Source of the DNA: Planctomycetota bacterium
GTDB taxonomy: Bacteria > Planctomycetota > UBA8108 > UBA1146
DNA length: 7,387 bases
NCBI GenBank assembly: GCA_002691835.1
Contig: NZJA01000132.1
Location: forward strand, 5,422 to 12,808
Direction of reading: 5' to 3'
Positions 1 to 6,472 of this stretch are shown in pieces. A program made the position numbers and the translations under genes. The notes under the pieces were generated by a model that was not told the DNA's origin, did not search any database, and saw nothing but the letters and a program-made list of their open reading frames with translations. Within the stretch, counting starts at the first letter, position 1. Each line of letters starts with the position of its first letter.

Positions 1-1853
1 AGAACCTGGTGAATACCGACAGGCAGCTCCACCCTGGACAACTCTCCACCTCCACGAATACTCCAGCCTTCTGAATCACGATGAATGATTCCTTCCTCCT
101 GGAGAACCTTGAGCATCTCAACGATGAACAATGGATTTCCAGCAGTCCTTTCCTCAAGGCGATCCAGAAAGTTCGAAGGCACAGCATCGATCTGCAAGAC
201 ATGCTGAATCAACTCAGCAATCTGAGGTCTGCCAAATCTCTTTAAACAAAGCTCATCGATAAAGCCCTGGTCAAAGTTATGCTGGAGGAAATCTTCCAGA
301 GAAGTCGATTTCCTGTCATCGTCACGCATTGTCAGAACCAGAGAGAGTCGGCTCTTCGATTCTTTCTGAAGAACCCGATCCACCAGTCGTTGTAACAATG
401 TGATGGTCTGGTCATCTGCCCAATGCAGGTTGTTCAAAACGAGAACACATGGGTGATCGTAGGAATACTCCTCCATGAACCGAGCGAGTTGATCAATAAA
501 TTGATACCCCACAGGGGCATGAGCTTTAGACTCTGCACGATCGGGATCGGAGTCTGCCTCCTGAAGTCGTTGGCATACTCTACGAAGTAAAAGTGCGTGC
601 TCTTGATACAACTCAGAATCGAGTCCTATCGAGAGTGACATTTGTTCAAGAATTGTTCGAAATGGCTGATAGGCTTCTTGGCATGCTTCAATGCAATGAC
701 CGGTGAAAACCGGAATCTCCCGAAGCTTCAAATGATGAGAAAACTCATCCAATAGACGACTTTTACCGATGCCGATCTCACCAGATACCAACATGATCGG
801 TCGATCGTGATCGACAGTGTGAACTTCCGCACCTTCGCGAAGAGCCAGTCCTGTTGCTCTCTCAACTCCATCCCGAAGATGTTCCAACTCAAATCTGCGA
901 CCGATCAGGCGATTGCTATGAAGATACGAAATCTGCGTTTCTTCAGTCTCTACTTGCCAATGCCGACCTGCGCCCGCACTGACTGCCTGGATGATTTCAC
1001 GAGCCGTAGCAAATCGCTGCTCAGGATCTTTCTCAAGAAGTCGAATGATGATTTCAATCAGCCAAGTCGGCTCTCCGGTCAGATCTTTCCTTACCTCTTC
1101 CCGCCAGCGCCCATCTTTTCTTCCAATCGCCGTTCCTTCTGGCGAAACAAACGGCAAGCGTCCAGTCATGAGCTGGTAGAGAGAGACTCCGAAAGAATAG
1201 AGATCCGCACGACGATCAGGAGTTCCGCCATCAATGATTTCAGGGGCCACATAATGCATCGTTCCTTTGATTGCAAAATCGAAGGTACCGCTGATTTTCT
1301 CAGCAAGCCCGAAATCGATCAACTTGGCAACAGGAGGGCCAAAACAGCGATCAGTCGATGCGTTTCCTTTGACGTCTTGCACGACCTTCGAGGAATTCTC
1401 AGCCCCCATCTGCCTTGAGCGCGTCACGAGAATATTTTCAGGCTTGATATCGAAGTGTACGTATCCTTGGGAATGGATGTATTCCAGAGCACGACAAATC
1501 TGCACGACCACATCTAGAAACTCCGCTTCTTCGAATGAAGTGGAGGCCGAAAGCAGATCATCCCCACGGATGAACTCACTGACGATAAACCAATCATGGC
1601 TTTCCTGAACACGACCAAAGTCATGAACTCTGGCAAGGTTGGGATGACGCAGCCGGGTGAGGGCTTCGTATTCGACCTTTGACCATTCTTCGGAATCTTC
1701 TAGATGATCTGAACGAAGGACTTTCAGTGCGACTTTACGTCTCACACGGGTGAGATCTTCACACAGAAACACTGTCCCCATCGCACCCGCTCCGAGTTGT
1801 CGGAGGATACGATAACGTCCATTGATGCATTCGCCGGCTTGTACCGAGCCCAT
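1..1853 (-). CDS. Ser/Thr protein kinase fused to an AAA-type ATPase (PknK-like), N-terminal 617 residues
   Basis: The reading frame is open from an ATG at 1853 to the left edge, so the C-terminus is missing. Residues about 14-292 form a Hanks-type kinase domain: Gly-rich loop GAGAMGTV (21-28), Lys44 in VALKV, probable helix-C Glu61, catalytic loop HFDIKPEN (133-140, Asp135), DFG (180-182), APE (203-205) and Asp217. The catalytic loop has Phe in place of the Arg of HRD (non-RD kinase), and about 27 extra residues lie between Asn140 and DFG. After a linker comes a STAND/AAA-type ATPase with Walker A GEIGIGKS (358-365) and the family's LHWAD segment (476-480), but the two preceding Walker B positions are Asn474-Asn475. 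TAGNPLFIVEML (570-581) is also typical of this family. Known relatives phosphorylate proteins and carry TPR, GAF or output domains after the ATPase; here that part lies outside the window. No transmembrane segment is visible, so it is probably cytoplasmic. An in-frame GTG lies nine codons upstream, but ATG gives a normal kinase N-terminus. Confidence 0.93.
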   Translation of the reverse strand, partial: MGSVQAGECINGRYRILRQLGAGAMGTVFLCEDLTRVRRKVALKVLRSDHLEDSEEWSKVEYEALTRLRHPNLARVHDFGRVQESHDWFIVSEFIRGDDLLSASTSFEEAEFLDVVVQICRALEYIHSQGYVHFDIKPENILVTRSRQMGAENSSKVVQDVKGNASTDRCFGPPVAKLIDFGLAEKISGTFDFAIKGTMHYVAPEIIDGGTPDRRADLYSFGVSLYQLMTGRLPFVSPEGTAIGRKDGRWREEVRKDLTGEPTWLIEIIIRLLEKDPEQRFATAREIIQAVSAGAGRHWQVETEETQISYLHSNRLIGRRFELEHLRDGVERATGLALREGAEVHTVDHDRPIMLVSGEIGIGKSRLLDEFSHHLKLREIPVFTGHCIEACQEAYQPFRTILEQMSLSIGLDSELYQEHALLLRRVCQRLQEADSDPDRAESKAHAPVGYQFIDQLARFMEEYSYDHPCVLVLNNLHWADDQTITLLQRLVDRVLQKESKSRLSLVLTMRDDDRKSTSLEDFLQHNFDQGFIDELCLKRFGRPQIAELIQHVLQIDAVPSNFLDRLEERTAGNPLFIVEMLKVLQEEGIIHRDSEGWSIRGGGELSRVELPVGIHQV

Positions 1854-2011
1854 CGTAACTTCCCCGGGAACGGGGCTCACTTGCGCTATGAAATGCGTCT
1901 ACCGCTCCCGAATAAGAATACGACGTGGATCAAATATTGACCTCAGGGGGAAGCGGAAGGGCTGTTCAGGGGGTGTAAGCGGGGATTTACGGAATATGGA
2001 AAAAAATACCG
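1854..2011 (-). other. 158-nt intergenic gap before the kinase gene, with a small hairpin at the ribosome-binding site
   Basis: No gene is seen here. Directly before the kinase ATG, the transcribed strand can form a 5-bp stem CCCCG/CGGGG (1871-1875 with 1862-1866) with a UUCC loop. The CGGGG arm is part of the only Shine-Dalgarno-like sequence (GGGGAAG), which ends 5 nt before the ATG. A small palindrome TCAAATATTGA lies at 1930-1940. A run of seven T on the minus strand (2000-2006) follows the gene at 2012-2575, but no strong stem precedes it. I could not identify a convincing -35/-10 pair, so it is unclear whether the kinase has its own promoter. Confidence 0.4.
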
Positions 2012-2575
2012 CTACCGAACTTGCCGGAATGGGTCTTCCTGCTGAATCTGTACCTGCATGGTGTCGACCTGGGAGAGGAACTGCTGTGCACTGTCGAGAA
2101 TGGCCACCGTTGCATCCGGATTTTTCCGCAGGTCATTTTGGATTCGCTTCAAATCGGCTTCGGCGACCCCCAGCACCTTCTTCGCAACCTCTTGCCAATA
2201 CCGCTTTATGGCATTGTCGGAAGTAGCTCTTGATCGCTTCATGTAGTCCTTGGCTCGATCGTCAATCCAGAACTTCACTCTGTTGAGAATAATCACAGCC
2301 TCGGCATCCGTCATATTGGGGACAATCTTTTCGAGGCCCCGATAAGTGTCTGCTTGTTGACTGTTCATTTCACTGGTTCCGCCAAATGGCATTCCGATGA
2401 ATGAAAGAACTACCAACGTGACAACGGGCAATCCCACAAGTGCAACCAGCCCGACCATCAGATCACCCATGTCAATATCGTCATCCTCAGCACGAACGAT
2501 ATTGGGATTCTGTTTAGTGGGAGGCGCCACCTTTCCCACAGGCTTATTTGATCGAGGGGTTTTTCTTTGGGACAA
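2012..2575 (-). CDS. Unknown single-pass membrane protein B (187 aa)
   Basis: I do not recognise the family. The N-terminus (1-28) is Lys/Arg/Pro-rich, followed by an acidic patch EDDDID (30-35), one hydrophobic segment at about 39-62, and a polar, mostly helical domain (about 78-180) with Trp127. The positive-inside rule suggests a cytoplasmic tail and an exported C-terminal domain. The start is TTG at 2575: the frame is closed by a TGA 9 nt further up, and GAGGA (2582-2586) lies 6 nt before TTG, embedded in the last codons of gene A. The next in-frame ATG is Met36, which would remove the whole basic tail. The stop of gene A is 2 nt upstream, so the pair is probably translationally coupled. 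Its layout resembles gene A: Tyr-Arg at 78-79 in both, followed by an aromatic/Trp helix (RYWQEV versus RKWQTA). Distant tandem paralogy is my inference. Confidence 0.8.
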   Translation of the reverse strand: MSQRKTPRSNKPVGKVAPPTKQNPNIVRAEDDDIDMGDLMVGLVALVGLPVVTLVVLSFIGMPFGGTSEMNSQQADTYRGLEKIVPNMTDAEAVIILNRVKFWIDDRAKDYMKRSRATSDNAIKRYWQEVAKKVLGVAEADLKRIQNDLRKNPDATVAILDSAQQFLSQVDTMQVQIQQEDPFRQVR

Positions 2576-2577
2576 GT

Positions 2578-3096
2578 TTAATCCTCATCCTCGGTAAACA
2601 TCGGTGCGACTTTCGCAAGATCACCGATAATCGTCTGCATGGTGGTGAAATCTGAATTATAGCCAGAATACTCAGGAGGAAGTGTGCCATCTTCGCTGCG
2701 AACTTCTGCCAACATCATGCGCAACTTTTGTTGAGTTTGGCTGGAGAAATCCATCGCGGTTTGCCATTTCCTCGCAAAAACCTTGGAGTCTCCATCGCTT
2801 CGCATGCGCACGACTTCCATAGCAAGAGTCCTGGACTTGCCAATGTCTTTTTGAATCGCCCTGTATTCCTTGTCGTTGGTCGTCTCTTCAACCACTACAT
2901 TCGGCTGGGTAGGACGATTGATGAAGCTGTAGGCAAACATTGAGACGGTCCCGATCAGCAACAGCAGAGTCACGACGACTACGGCCGGGTGAGCTCCTTT
3001 TTTAGGCTGAGGGCGGTATGGCTGTTTTTCTTCATTATTCTGATCATTGCCATTTCCGGTGCGCCCCCTTTGGGGACGACGACGTGCTCTGTTCAT
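2578..3096 (-). CDS. Unknown single-pass membrane protein A (172 aa)
   Basis: I do not recognise the family. The start is highly basic (MNRARRRPQRGR), followed by a polar Asn/Gln/Glu/Pro-rich tail to residue 35, one transmembrane helix at about 38-58, and a soluble helical region (77-133) with Trp111. The C-terminus is acidic (TEDED). Charge suggests a cytoplasmic N-terminus and an exported C-terminal part. The ATG at 3096 is preceded by the strongest Shine-Dalgarno of the window, AAGGAGGAG (3104-3112), with a 7-nt spacer. Gene B begins 2 nt after its stop and uses the GAGGA in this gene's GAD/GAG codons as its ribosome-binding site. The two products share size, topology and the position of a Tyr-Arg pair just after the membrane segment, so they may form a complex. 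That is an inference from context only. Confidence 0.85.
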   Translation of the reverse strand: MNRARRRPQRGRTGNGNDQNNEEKQPYRPQPKKGAHPAVVVVTLLLLIGTVSMFAYSFINRPTQPNVVVEETTNDKEYRAIQKDIGKSRTLAMEVVRMRSDGDSKVFARKWQTAMDFSSQTQQKLRMMLAEVRSEDGTLPPEYSGYNSDFTTMQTIIGDLAKVAPMFTEDED

Positions 3097-3213
3097 CGGA
3101 TTTCTCCTCCTTGGGCTTGCCTCTCTTCATGAACCCGTGGCTGGACTGGCCGACAGGTTCTTCCCCGTGAAGAGCAAGGCAGAGGCTGATGGTAGCCACT
3201 CTCCGGACAGTGG
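3097..3213 (-). other. 117-nt gap between manA and gene A
   Basis: No gene seen. A perfect 5-bp inverted repeat CCACT/AGTGG (3196-3200 and 3209-3213, 8-nt loop containing TCCGGA) directly abuts the manA stop codon. A second 5-bp repeat GAACC/GGTTC lies in the middle of the gap. Neither is followed by a T-tract, so I do not call a terminator. The right-hand stem could be a processing or transcript-stability element. The only clear signal is the Shine-Dalgarno of gene A (3104-3112). No good promoter is visible. Confidence 0.35.
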
Positions 3214-4230
3214 TCAACTTGGCCCGAGAACAGGAGCGAAGATGGCAAACCAGCCCTTCTCCAACGTCTCCAGAGTGATTTCGCCCTCTCCAGGCAATAC
3301 CAGTCGAACTTCCCCGGGCTGCAATATTTCTGCTGATGGCCCGTCCTCGCAAGAAATCTCAGCCCTTCCCGCCAGGCAGGTCAGGATGGAGCAGCGATCT
3401 GAAGGTAACGGCACTGGACCTTCCCAAGAACCTCTCAGGTCGGTGATCTCATAGGAAGTCGCAGAAATGCGCTTTTCCCAGACATTTTCGACAAAGCCGT
3501 CTGATCGAAGAACCAGCGGCATCCCTGCTGATTCAATCCTTGCCGCCTCATTCAGATGCAACTCCCGCGGTTGGCCATCCGCTCCCAGAGTTTCCCCATC
3601 ATGTATTCGAAATGTGATGTCACTCGGCTGCTGAATCTCTGCCAGCAAAATTCCAGACCCGATGGAATGAACTGTACCCGGTGGAACATGCACCAAATCT
3701 CCGGGGCCAACAGGGAACCTGTGAAGAGCATCTTCAATATCAGCGCCTGCAGAGACTGCTTCGAGAAGACGAGCCAAGCTCCAACCTTCTGTAAAACCAG
3801 CACGAACTGTGGCTCCAGGTTCAGAATCGATGATCAGCCAGGTTTCTTCCTTACCCGTTTCTCCGATACCCATTTCTTGAACTAAGGCATCATCCGGATG
3901 AACTTGAACCGACAGGTCATGACGAGCATCAATCCATTTAAACAGCAGAGGGAAATCACCATGTTTGCCGATTTCTACAAAATCAACGCCAAGAGTTAAC
4001 CCTGGATCTGAAGAGATGAGATCCCTCAGAGTTCGGCCAGCTTCATTTCCAGAAAGGATACGGGAGTGTCGGACGTCTTCGCCAACTGTCGATACGAGCC
4101 AAACCTCTCCGATCGAATCATGGGAAAGTTGCTCGGGTTTACCAAAGAAAGGCCAGAGGCGTGAACCTCCCCAAGGTTTTTCAACTACGGCAGCAGACAG
4201 ACTCAGCATTGACCTGAACTTGCCGTTCAA
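3214..4230 (-). CDS. manA: Class I mannose-6-phosphate isomerase (short, Bacillus-type)
   Basis: Interconverts fructose-6-phosphate and mannose-6-phosphate, feeding GDP-mannose and cell-surface glycans or mannose use; cytoplasmic, Zn-dependent cupin. Diagnostic segments are EKPWGG (17-22), GEVW (41-44), FPLLFKWIDARHDLSVQVHPDD (93-114, with metal ligands Gln109 and His111), KEETW (Glu129), PPGTVHSIG (His188) and ITFRIHD (Arg208, expected catalytic Arg). All expected metal ligands are present. At 338 aa it matches the short type I enzymes of about 315 aa rather than the longer ManA of enterobacteria. The C-terminal cupin (about 240-335) is more diverged. The start is TTG at 4230, overlapping the recN stop as TTGA, with GGAG (4236-4239) 5 nt upstream. 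An ATG at 4209 (331 aa) is the alternative and lies closer to the usual family N-terminus, but has only a weak ribosome-binding site. It is the third gene of the tRNA-binding-recN-manA cluster. Confidence 0.95.
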   Translation of the reverse strand: MNGKFRSMLSLSAAVVEKPWGGSRLWPFFGKPEQLSHDSIGEVWLVSTVGEDVRHSRILSGNEAGRTLRDLISSDPGLTLGVDFVEIGKHGDFPLLFKWIDARHDLSVQVHPDDALVQEMGIGETGKEETWLIIDSEPGATVRAGFTEGWSLARLLEAVSAGADIEDALHRFPVGPGDLVHVPPGTVHSIGSGILLAEIQQPSDITFRIHDGETLGADGQPRELHLNEAARIESAGMPLVLRSDGFVENVWEKRISATSYEITDLRGSWEGPVPLPSDRCSILTCLAGRAEISCEDGPSAEILQPGEVRLVLPGEGEITLETLEKGWFAIFAPVLGPS

Positions 4231-5921
4231 GCGCTCTCCAGGTTTTCCGCCTCGGAAAGCATTTCGCGGGCCTCCTCCAGGGAACGAGCCGTCGCCCGAT
4301 CACCGCGTAACATCGAGGCGATCTCCTCCACTCGCTGATCTTCGGTCAACTCTTCCAATGAAGTACGTGTCACTCCTGAATCGACTTGCTTGATGACTCT
4401 GAGTTGCCGGGTTCCATGGCATGCCACCTGTGGTAAATGAGTCACACACAACACCTGATGGCTTTCGCCGATCTCCCGAAGTTTTCGGCCAATCGCAAAT
4501 CCCATTCGCCCGCCAACATTGCTATCGATTTCATCGAAAACGAGCGTTCCCGTTCCCGAGACCGAGGCGAGGGTTTTCTCCAATGCGAGCATGACTCTTG
4601 AAAGCTCTCCGCCACTGGCCACTTGGGAAAGCGGCTGCACCGGCTCTCCAGGATTTGCGCTGAAGCAAATCTGGAAGCGATCGATACCCGTTTCATTCAT
4701 GCCATTCCAACTGTCTTTTTCGGACAGTGGTTCAAGAACTCCCGACAGGATCGCTTTTTCAAGACCAAGATCAGAGAGTTCTCTCGCACAATCACGGGCC
4801 AATCTCTTGACGACAGACCGTCTCTCATCGCTCAACTCACGGGCTCCTGAAGTCAATCCTTCAATGCAACGCTTCAGACCTTCGTGAAGTTGCGGCAGTT
4901 CTTCTGTATCTCCAGAGAGTTCTTCCAGCTCTTTACGACATTCGTCCAGAAACAAAATCAGGCTCTCTTCGGGACGACGGAATTTTTCTTCAAGGCTGAC
5001 AATTGCATCCAATCGCCTGCGCTTGAGATCGAGAGCCACGGGATCAATATCAAGATCTGATTCAAGAGCTGAAATCTCCCTCATCGATTCTTCCAGCAGT
5101 GTTCGGGCGTGAAGACTGGCTTCCCTAAGACTGGCGATTCCTGGATGAAGCGCGTCGTAACCCTGAAGTTCCCGTTCTGTGGAACCAAGGGTGTCGAGGA
5201 CTCCACCCTCATTTTCGAGAATGCTGTTCCGTGCTTTTGAAATTACCGCCAGAACCTGATCTCGCTCTTCCAATAATTCCAATTCCTGTTCAAGCGCAGA
5301 TCTCTGACCACTTTCAAGTTGAGCTTCTTCCAACTCAACAATGACGTGCTCGAGAAAGACTGCCCGATCTCTTCTTTCACGCTGGTTCTCTTCCAGCGAA
5401 AGAATACGCTTCTCTAATTCTCTAGCTTGCTGCCATGAATCGGCATGAGCCTGACGCTTTTCCAGCAACCCGCCGAAACGATCGAGGAGATCCAACTGCG
5501 TATCTGCCTTGAGAAGCGTCAGGGCTTGACCTTGGCTCACCACTTCGATTAACAGGGGAGCAAGAGCACGGAGAACTCTGGCAGTCGACTCACGACCATC
5601 AATTCTGCAACGGCTTCGACCTTCTCTGGAAATCTCTCTCTCAATGATCAACTCTTCATCTTCGACAGGGCTTCCCAATATCTCGCCCACTTTTTCGGAG
5701 AGTTCACCGGTCAGTTGGAAAATCCCTCGGACCACGGCTTTGTCTGCCCCCCGGCGAATCATATCAGTTCGTGTACGTTCTCCCCGGAGCATTTGCATCG
5801 ACGTCAGAAGCATCGACTTGCCGACCCCGGTCTCGCCTGTCAAGACATGGAGGCCCTGCCCCGGATCAAATTCGACCCGTTCAATCAGCCCCAAATCCTC
5901 TACCGAAAGATGTACCAGCAC
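4227..5921 (-). CDS. recN: DNA repair protein RecN (SMC-like ATPase), 564 aa from GTG
   Basis: RecN is a cytoplasmic SMC-like ATPase recruited early to double-strand breaks, acting with RecA. From the GTG at 5921, the N-terminus VLVHLSVEDLGLIERVEF aligns with the conserved RecN start (M-L-x-x-L-S-I). It is followed by Walker A GETGVGKS (29-36), a long charged coiled-coil region (about 150-370), the ABC signature ASGGELSR (435-442), Walker B LVFDEID (460-466) and THLPQVA (494-500). Full length for the family (about 550-580 aa). Usual Ala in GETGAGKS is Val, and the usual HGQ motif reads SQGQ (129-132). The frame extends to an ATG at 5969 (580 aa), but GTG is preferred: it matches the family N-terminus, has AGGGAG (5931-5936) 9 nt upstream, and avoids overlapping the gene before, which ends 13 nt away. 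RecN genes are often SOS-controlled; I see no LexA box just upstream, and it appears to be transcribed with its neighbour. Confidence 0.96.
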   Translation of the reverse strand: MLVHLSVEDLGLIERVEFDPGQGLHVLTGETGVGKSMLLTSMQMLRGERTRTDMIRRGADKAVVRGIFQLTGELSEKVGEILGSPVEDEELIIEREISREGRSRCRIDGRESTARVLRALAPLLIEVVSQGQALTLLKADTQLDLLDRFGGLLEKRQAHADSWQQARELEKRILSLEENQRERRDRAVFLEHVIVELEEAQLESGQRSALEQELELLEERDQVLAVISKARNSILENEGGVLDTLGSTERELQGYDALHPGIASLREASLHARTLLEESMREISALESDLDIDPVALDLKRRRLDAIVSLEEKFRRPEESLILFLDECRKELEELSGDTEELPQLHEGLKRCIEGLTSGARELSDERRSVVKRLARDCARELSDLGLEKAILSGVLEPLSEKDSWNGMNETGIDRFQICFSANPGEPVQPLSQVASGGELSRVMLALEKTLASVSGTGTLVFDEIDSNVGGRMGFAIGRKLREIGESHQVLCVTHLPQVACHGTRQLRVIKQVDSGVTRTSLEELTEDQRVEEIASMLRGDRATARSLEEAREMLSEAENLESA

Positions 5922-5930
5922 CTTGATGAT

Positions 5931-5936
5931 CTCCCT
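5931..5936 (-). promoter_or_regulatory. Ribosome-binding site deciding the recN GTG start
   Basis: AGGGAG on the minus strand lies 9 nt before GTG 5921 and overlaps the TAG stop of the upstream tRNA-binding gene, which suggests stop-start coupling between the two. No comparable site precedes the longer ATG start at 5969. Confidence 0.6.
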
Positions 5937-6306
5937 ATCCCACTCGACAACCAGGAGCGACTTTTCCATCCGGCCCCATCAGGCGGACTACTTCACCATC
6001 CTGAACTGCGAGCAACATTCCTCTTGATTCGACGCCACGAATCTTCGCAGGCTGCAGATTCCAGACCACGATAATGGTCTTCCCCAAAAGCTCATCCGCT
6101 GTGTAATGAGAACGAACTCCGGCAACGATTTGACGCTGCTCATCGCCCCCATCAATCTTTAACAACCACAGTCGATCTGCTTTCGGGTGAGGCTCCACCT
6201 CAAGAACACGGGCAGTTCTCAACTCGACCTTGGTAAAATCTTCAAACGAGATGAGAGCCGTGGATTCTACGGACTCTCCTTCTTGGGTTTCTGTTTCTTC
6301 GGACAC
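5935..6306 (-). CDS. Stand-alone tRNA-binding OB-fold protein (MetRS beta-subunit/Trbp111-like), 123 aa
   Basis: The whole protein is essentially one tRNA-binding domain (Pfam tRNA_bind type), as found at the C-terminus of bacterial methionyl-tRNA synthetase or as free subunits (Trbp111, CsaA, Arc1p-like). Seen from the GTG at 6306: an acidic N-terminal tail (1-18), then FTKVELRTARVLEVEPHPKADRL (24-46), RQIVAGV (58-64), LGKTIIVVWNLQPAKIRGVESRGMLLA (74-100) and PDGKVAPGCRVG at the end. These are the standard motifs of the family, which binds tRNA outer corners as a dimer. No MetRS catalytic domain is in the window, so MetRS beta subunit is a homology label; a Trbp111- or CsaA-like role is equally possible. 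The reading frame continues to a GTG at 6348 (137 aa), but GTG 6306 has GGGGGAGG 5 nt before it and gives a sensible N-terminus. First gene of the recN-manA cluster, just after a terminator. Confidence 0.9.
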   Translation of the reverse strand: MSEETETQEGESVESTALISFEDFTKVELRTARVLEVEPHPKADRLWLLKIDGGDEQRQIVAGVRSHYTADELLGKTIIVVWNLQPAKIRGVESRGMLLAVQDGEVVRLMGPDGKVAPGCRVG

Positions 6307-6311
6307 GACAA

Positions 6312-6319
6312 CCTCCCCC
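6312..6319 (-). promoter_or_regulatory. Strong Shine-Dalgarno deciding the start of the tRNA-binding gene
   Basis: GGGGGAGG on the minus strand, with a 5-nt spacer to GTG 6306. This supports the 123-aa protein over the 137-aa version beginning at GTG 6348. Confidence 0.65.
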
Positions 6320-6350
6320 AGGCAGGATTTTTTGTGAATTGAAAACACAT

Positions 6351-6377
6351 CTAATACTCCCGGGATGGGACGTGCAA
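6351..6377 (-). promoter_or_regulatory. Weak candidate promoter of the tRNA-binding/recN/manA cluster
   Basis: Between the terminator at 6402-6433 and the first gene, the minus strand has TTGCAC (6372-6377) and TATTAG (6351-6356) separated by 15 bp. The -35 matches only three bases of TTGACA and the spacer is short, so this is a guess. It fits a start of transcription around 6344, which would place the GTG at 6348 outside or at the very end of the message and again favour GTG 6306. Confidence 0.2.
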
Positions 6378-6401
6378 TGCTCCACCACCTTTCATGGTGA
6401 C

Positions 6402-6433
6402 AAAAAAAAGACCCCGTTCAGAAGAACGGGGTC
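6402..6433 (-). terminator. Rho-independent terminator after the small Gly/Glu/Pro-rich gene
   Basis: Perfect 10-bp GC-rich stem GACCCCGTTC/GAACGGGGTC (6410-6419 and 6424-6433) with a 4-nt loop, followed on the minus strand by eight T (6402-6409). It lies 39 nt after the stop of the gene at 6473-6844. The plus strand lacks a T-tract after the stem, so it acts on minus-strand transcription. It insulates the recN cluster from the genes to its right. Confidence 0.93.
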
Positions 6434-6472
6434 TGATTTCGTTAAAATCACAAGCTCAATGAAAGAAGGCGG

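Noticed and set aside
807..1608. Plus-strand open frames opposite the kinase (for example 807-1418 and 1267-1608)
   Set aside because: They are antisense to a continuous minus-strand frame with ordered kinase and ATPase motifs; their translations show no recognisable domain.
1997..2035. Terminator after gene B
   Set aside because: There are seven T on the minus strand, but only a 3-bp stem (CCG/CGG) separated from them, too weak to call.
3044..3352. Minus-strand frame across the manA end and the gene A start
   Set aside because: It overlaps two better-supported genes in another frame and has no plausible ribosome-binding site; composition is that of a shadow frame.
5922..5969. ATG at 5969 as the recN start (580 aa)
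   Set aside because: The extra 16 residues do not match the family N-terminus, would overlap the upstream gene by 35 nt, and lack a ribosome-binding site as good as that of GTG 5921.
6307..6348. GTG at 6348 as the start of the tRNA-binding gene (137 aa)
   Set aside because: GTG 6306 has a strong, well-spaced Shine-Dalgarno, and the extra residues add no family-conserved sequence.
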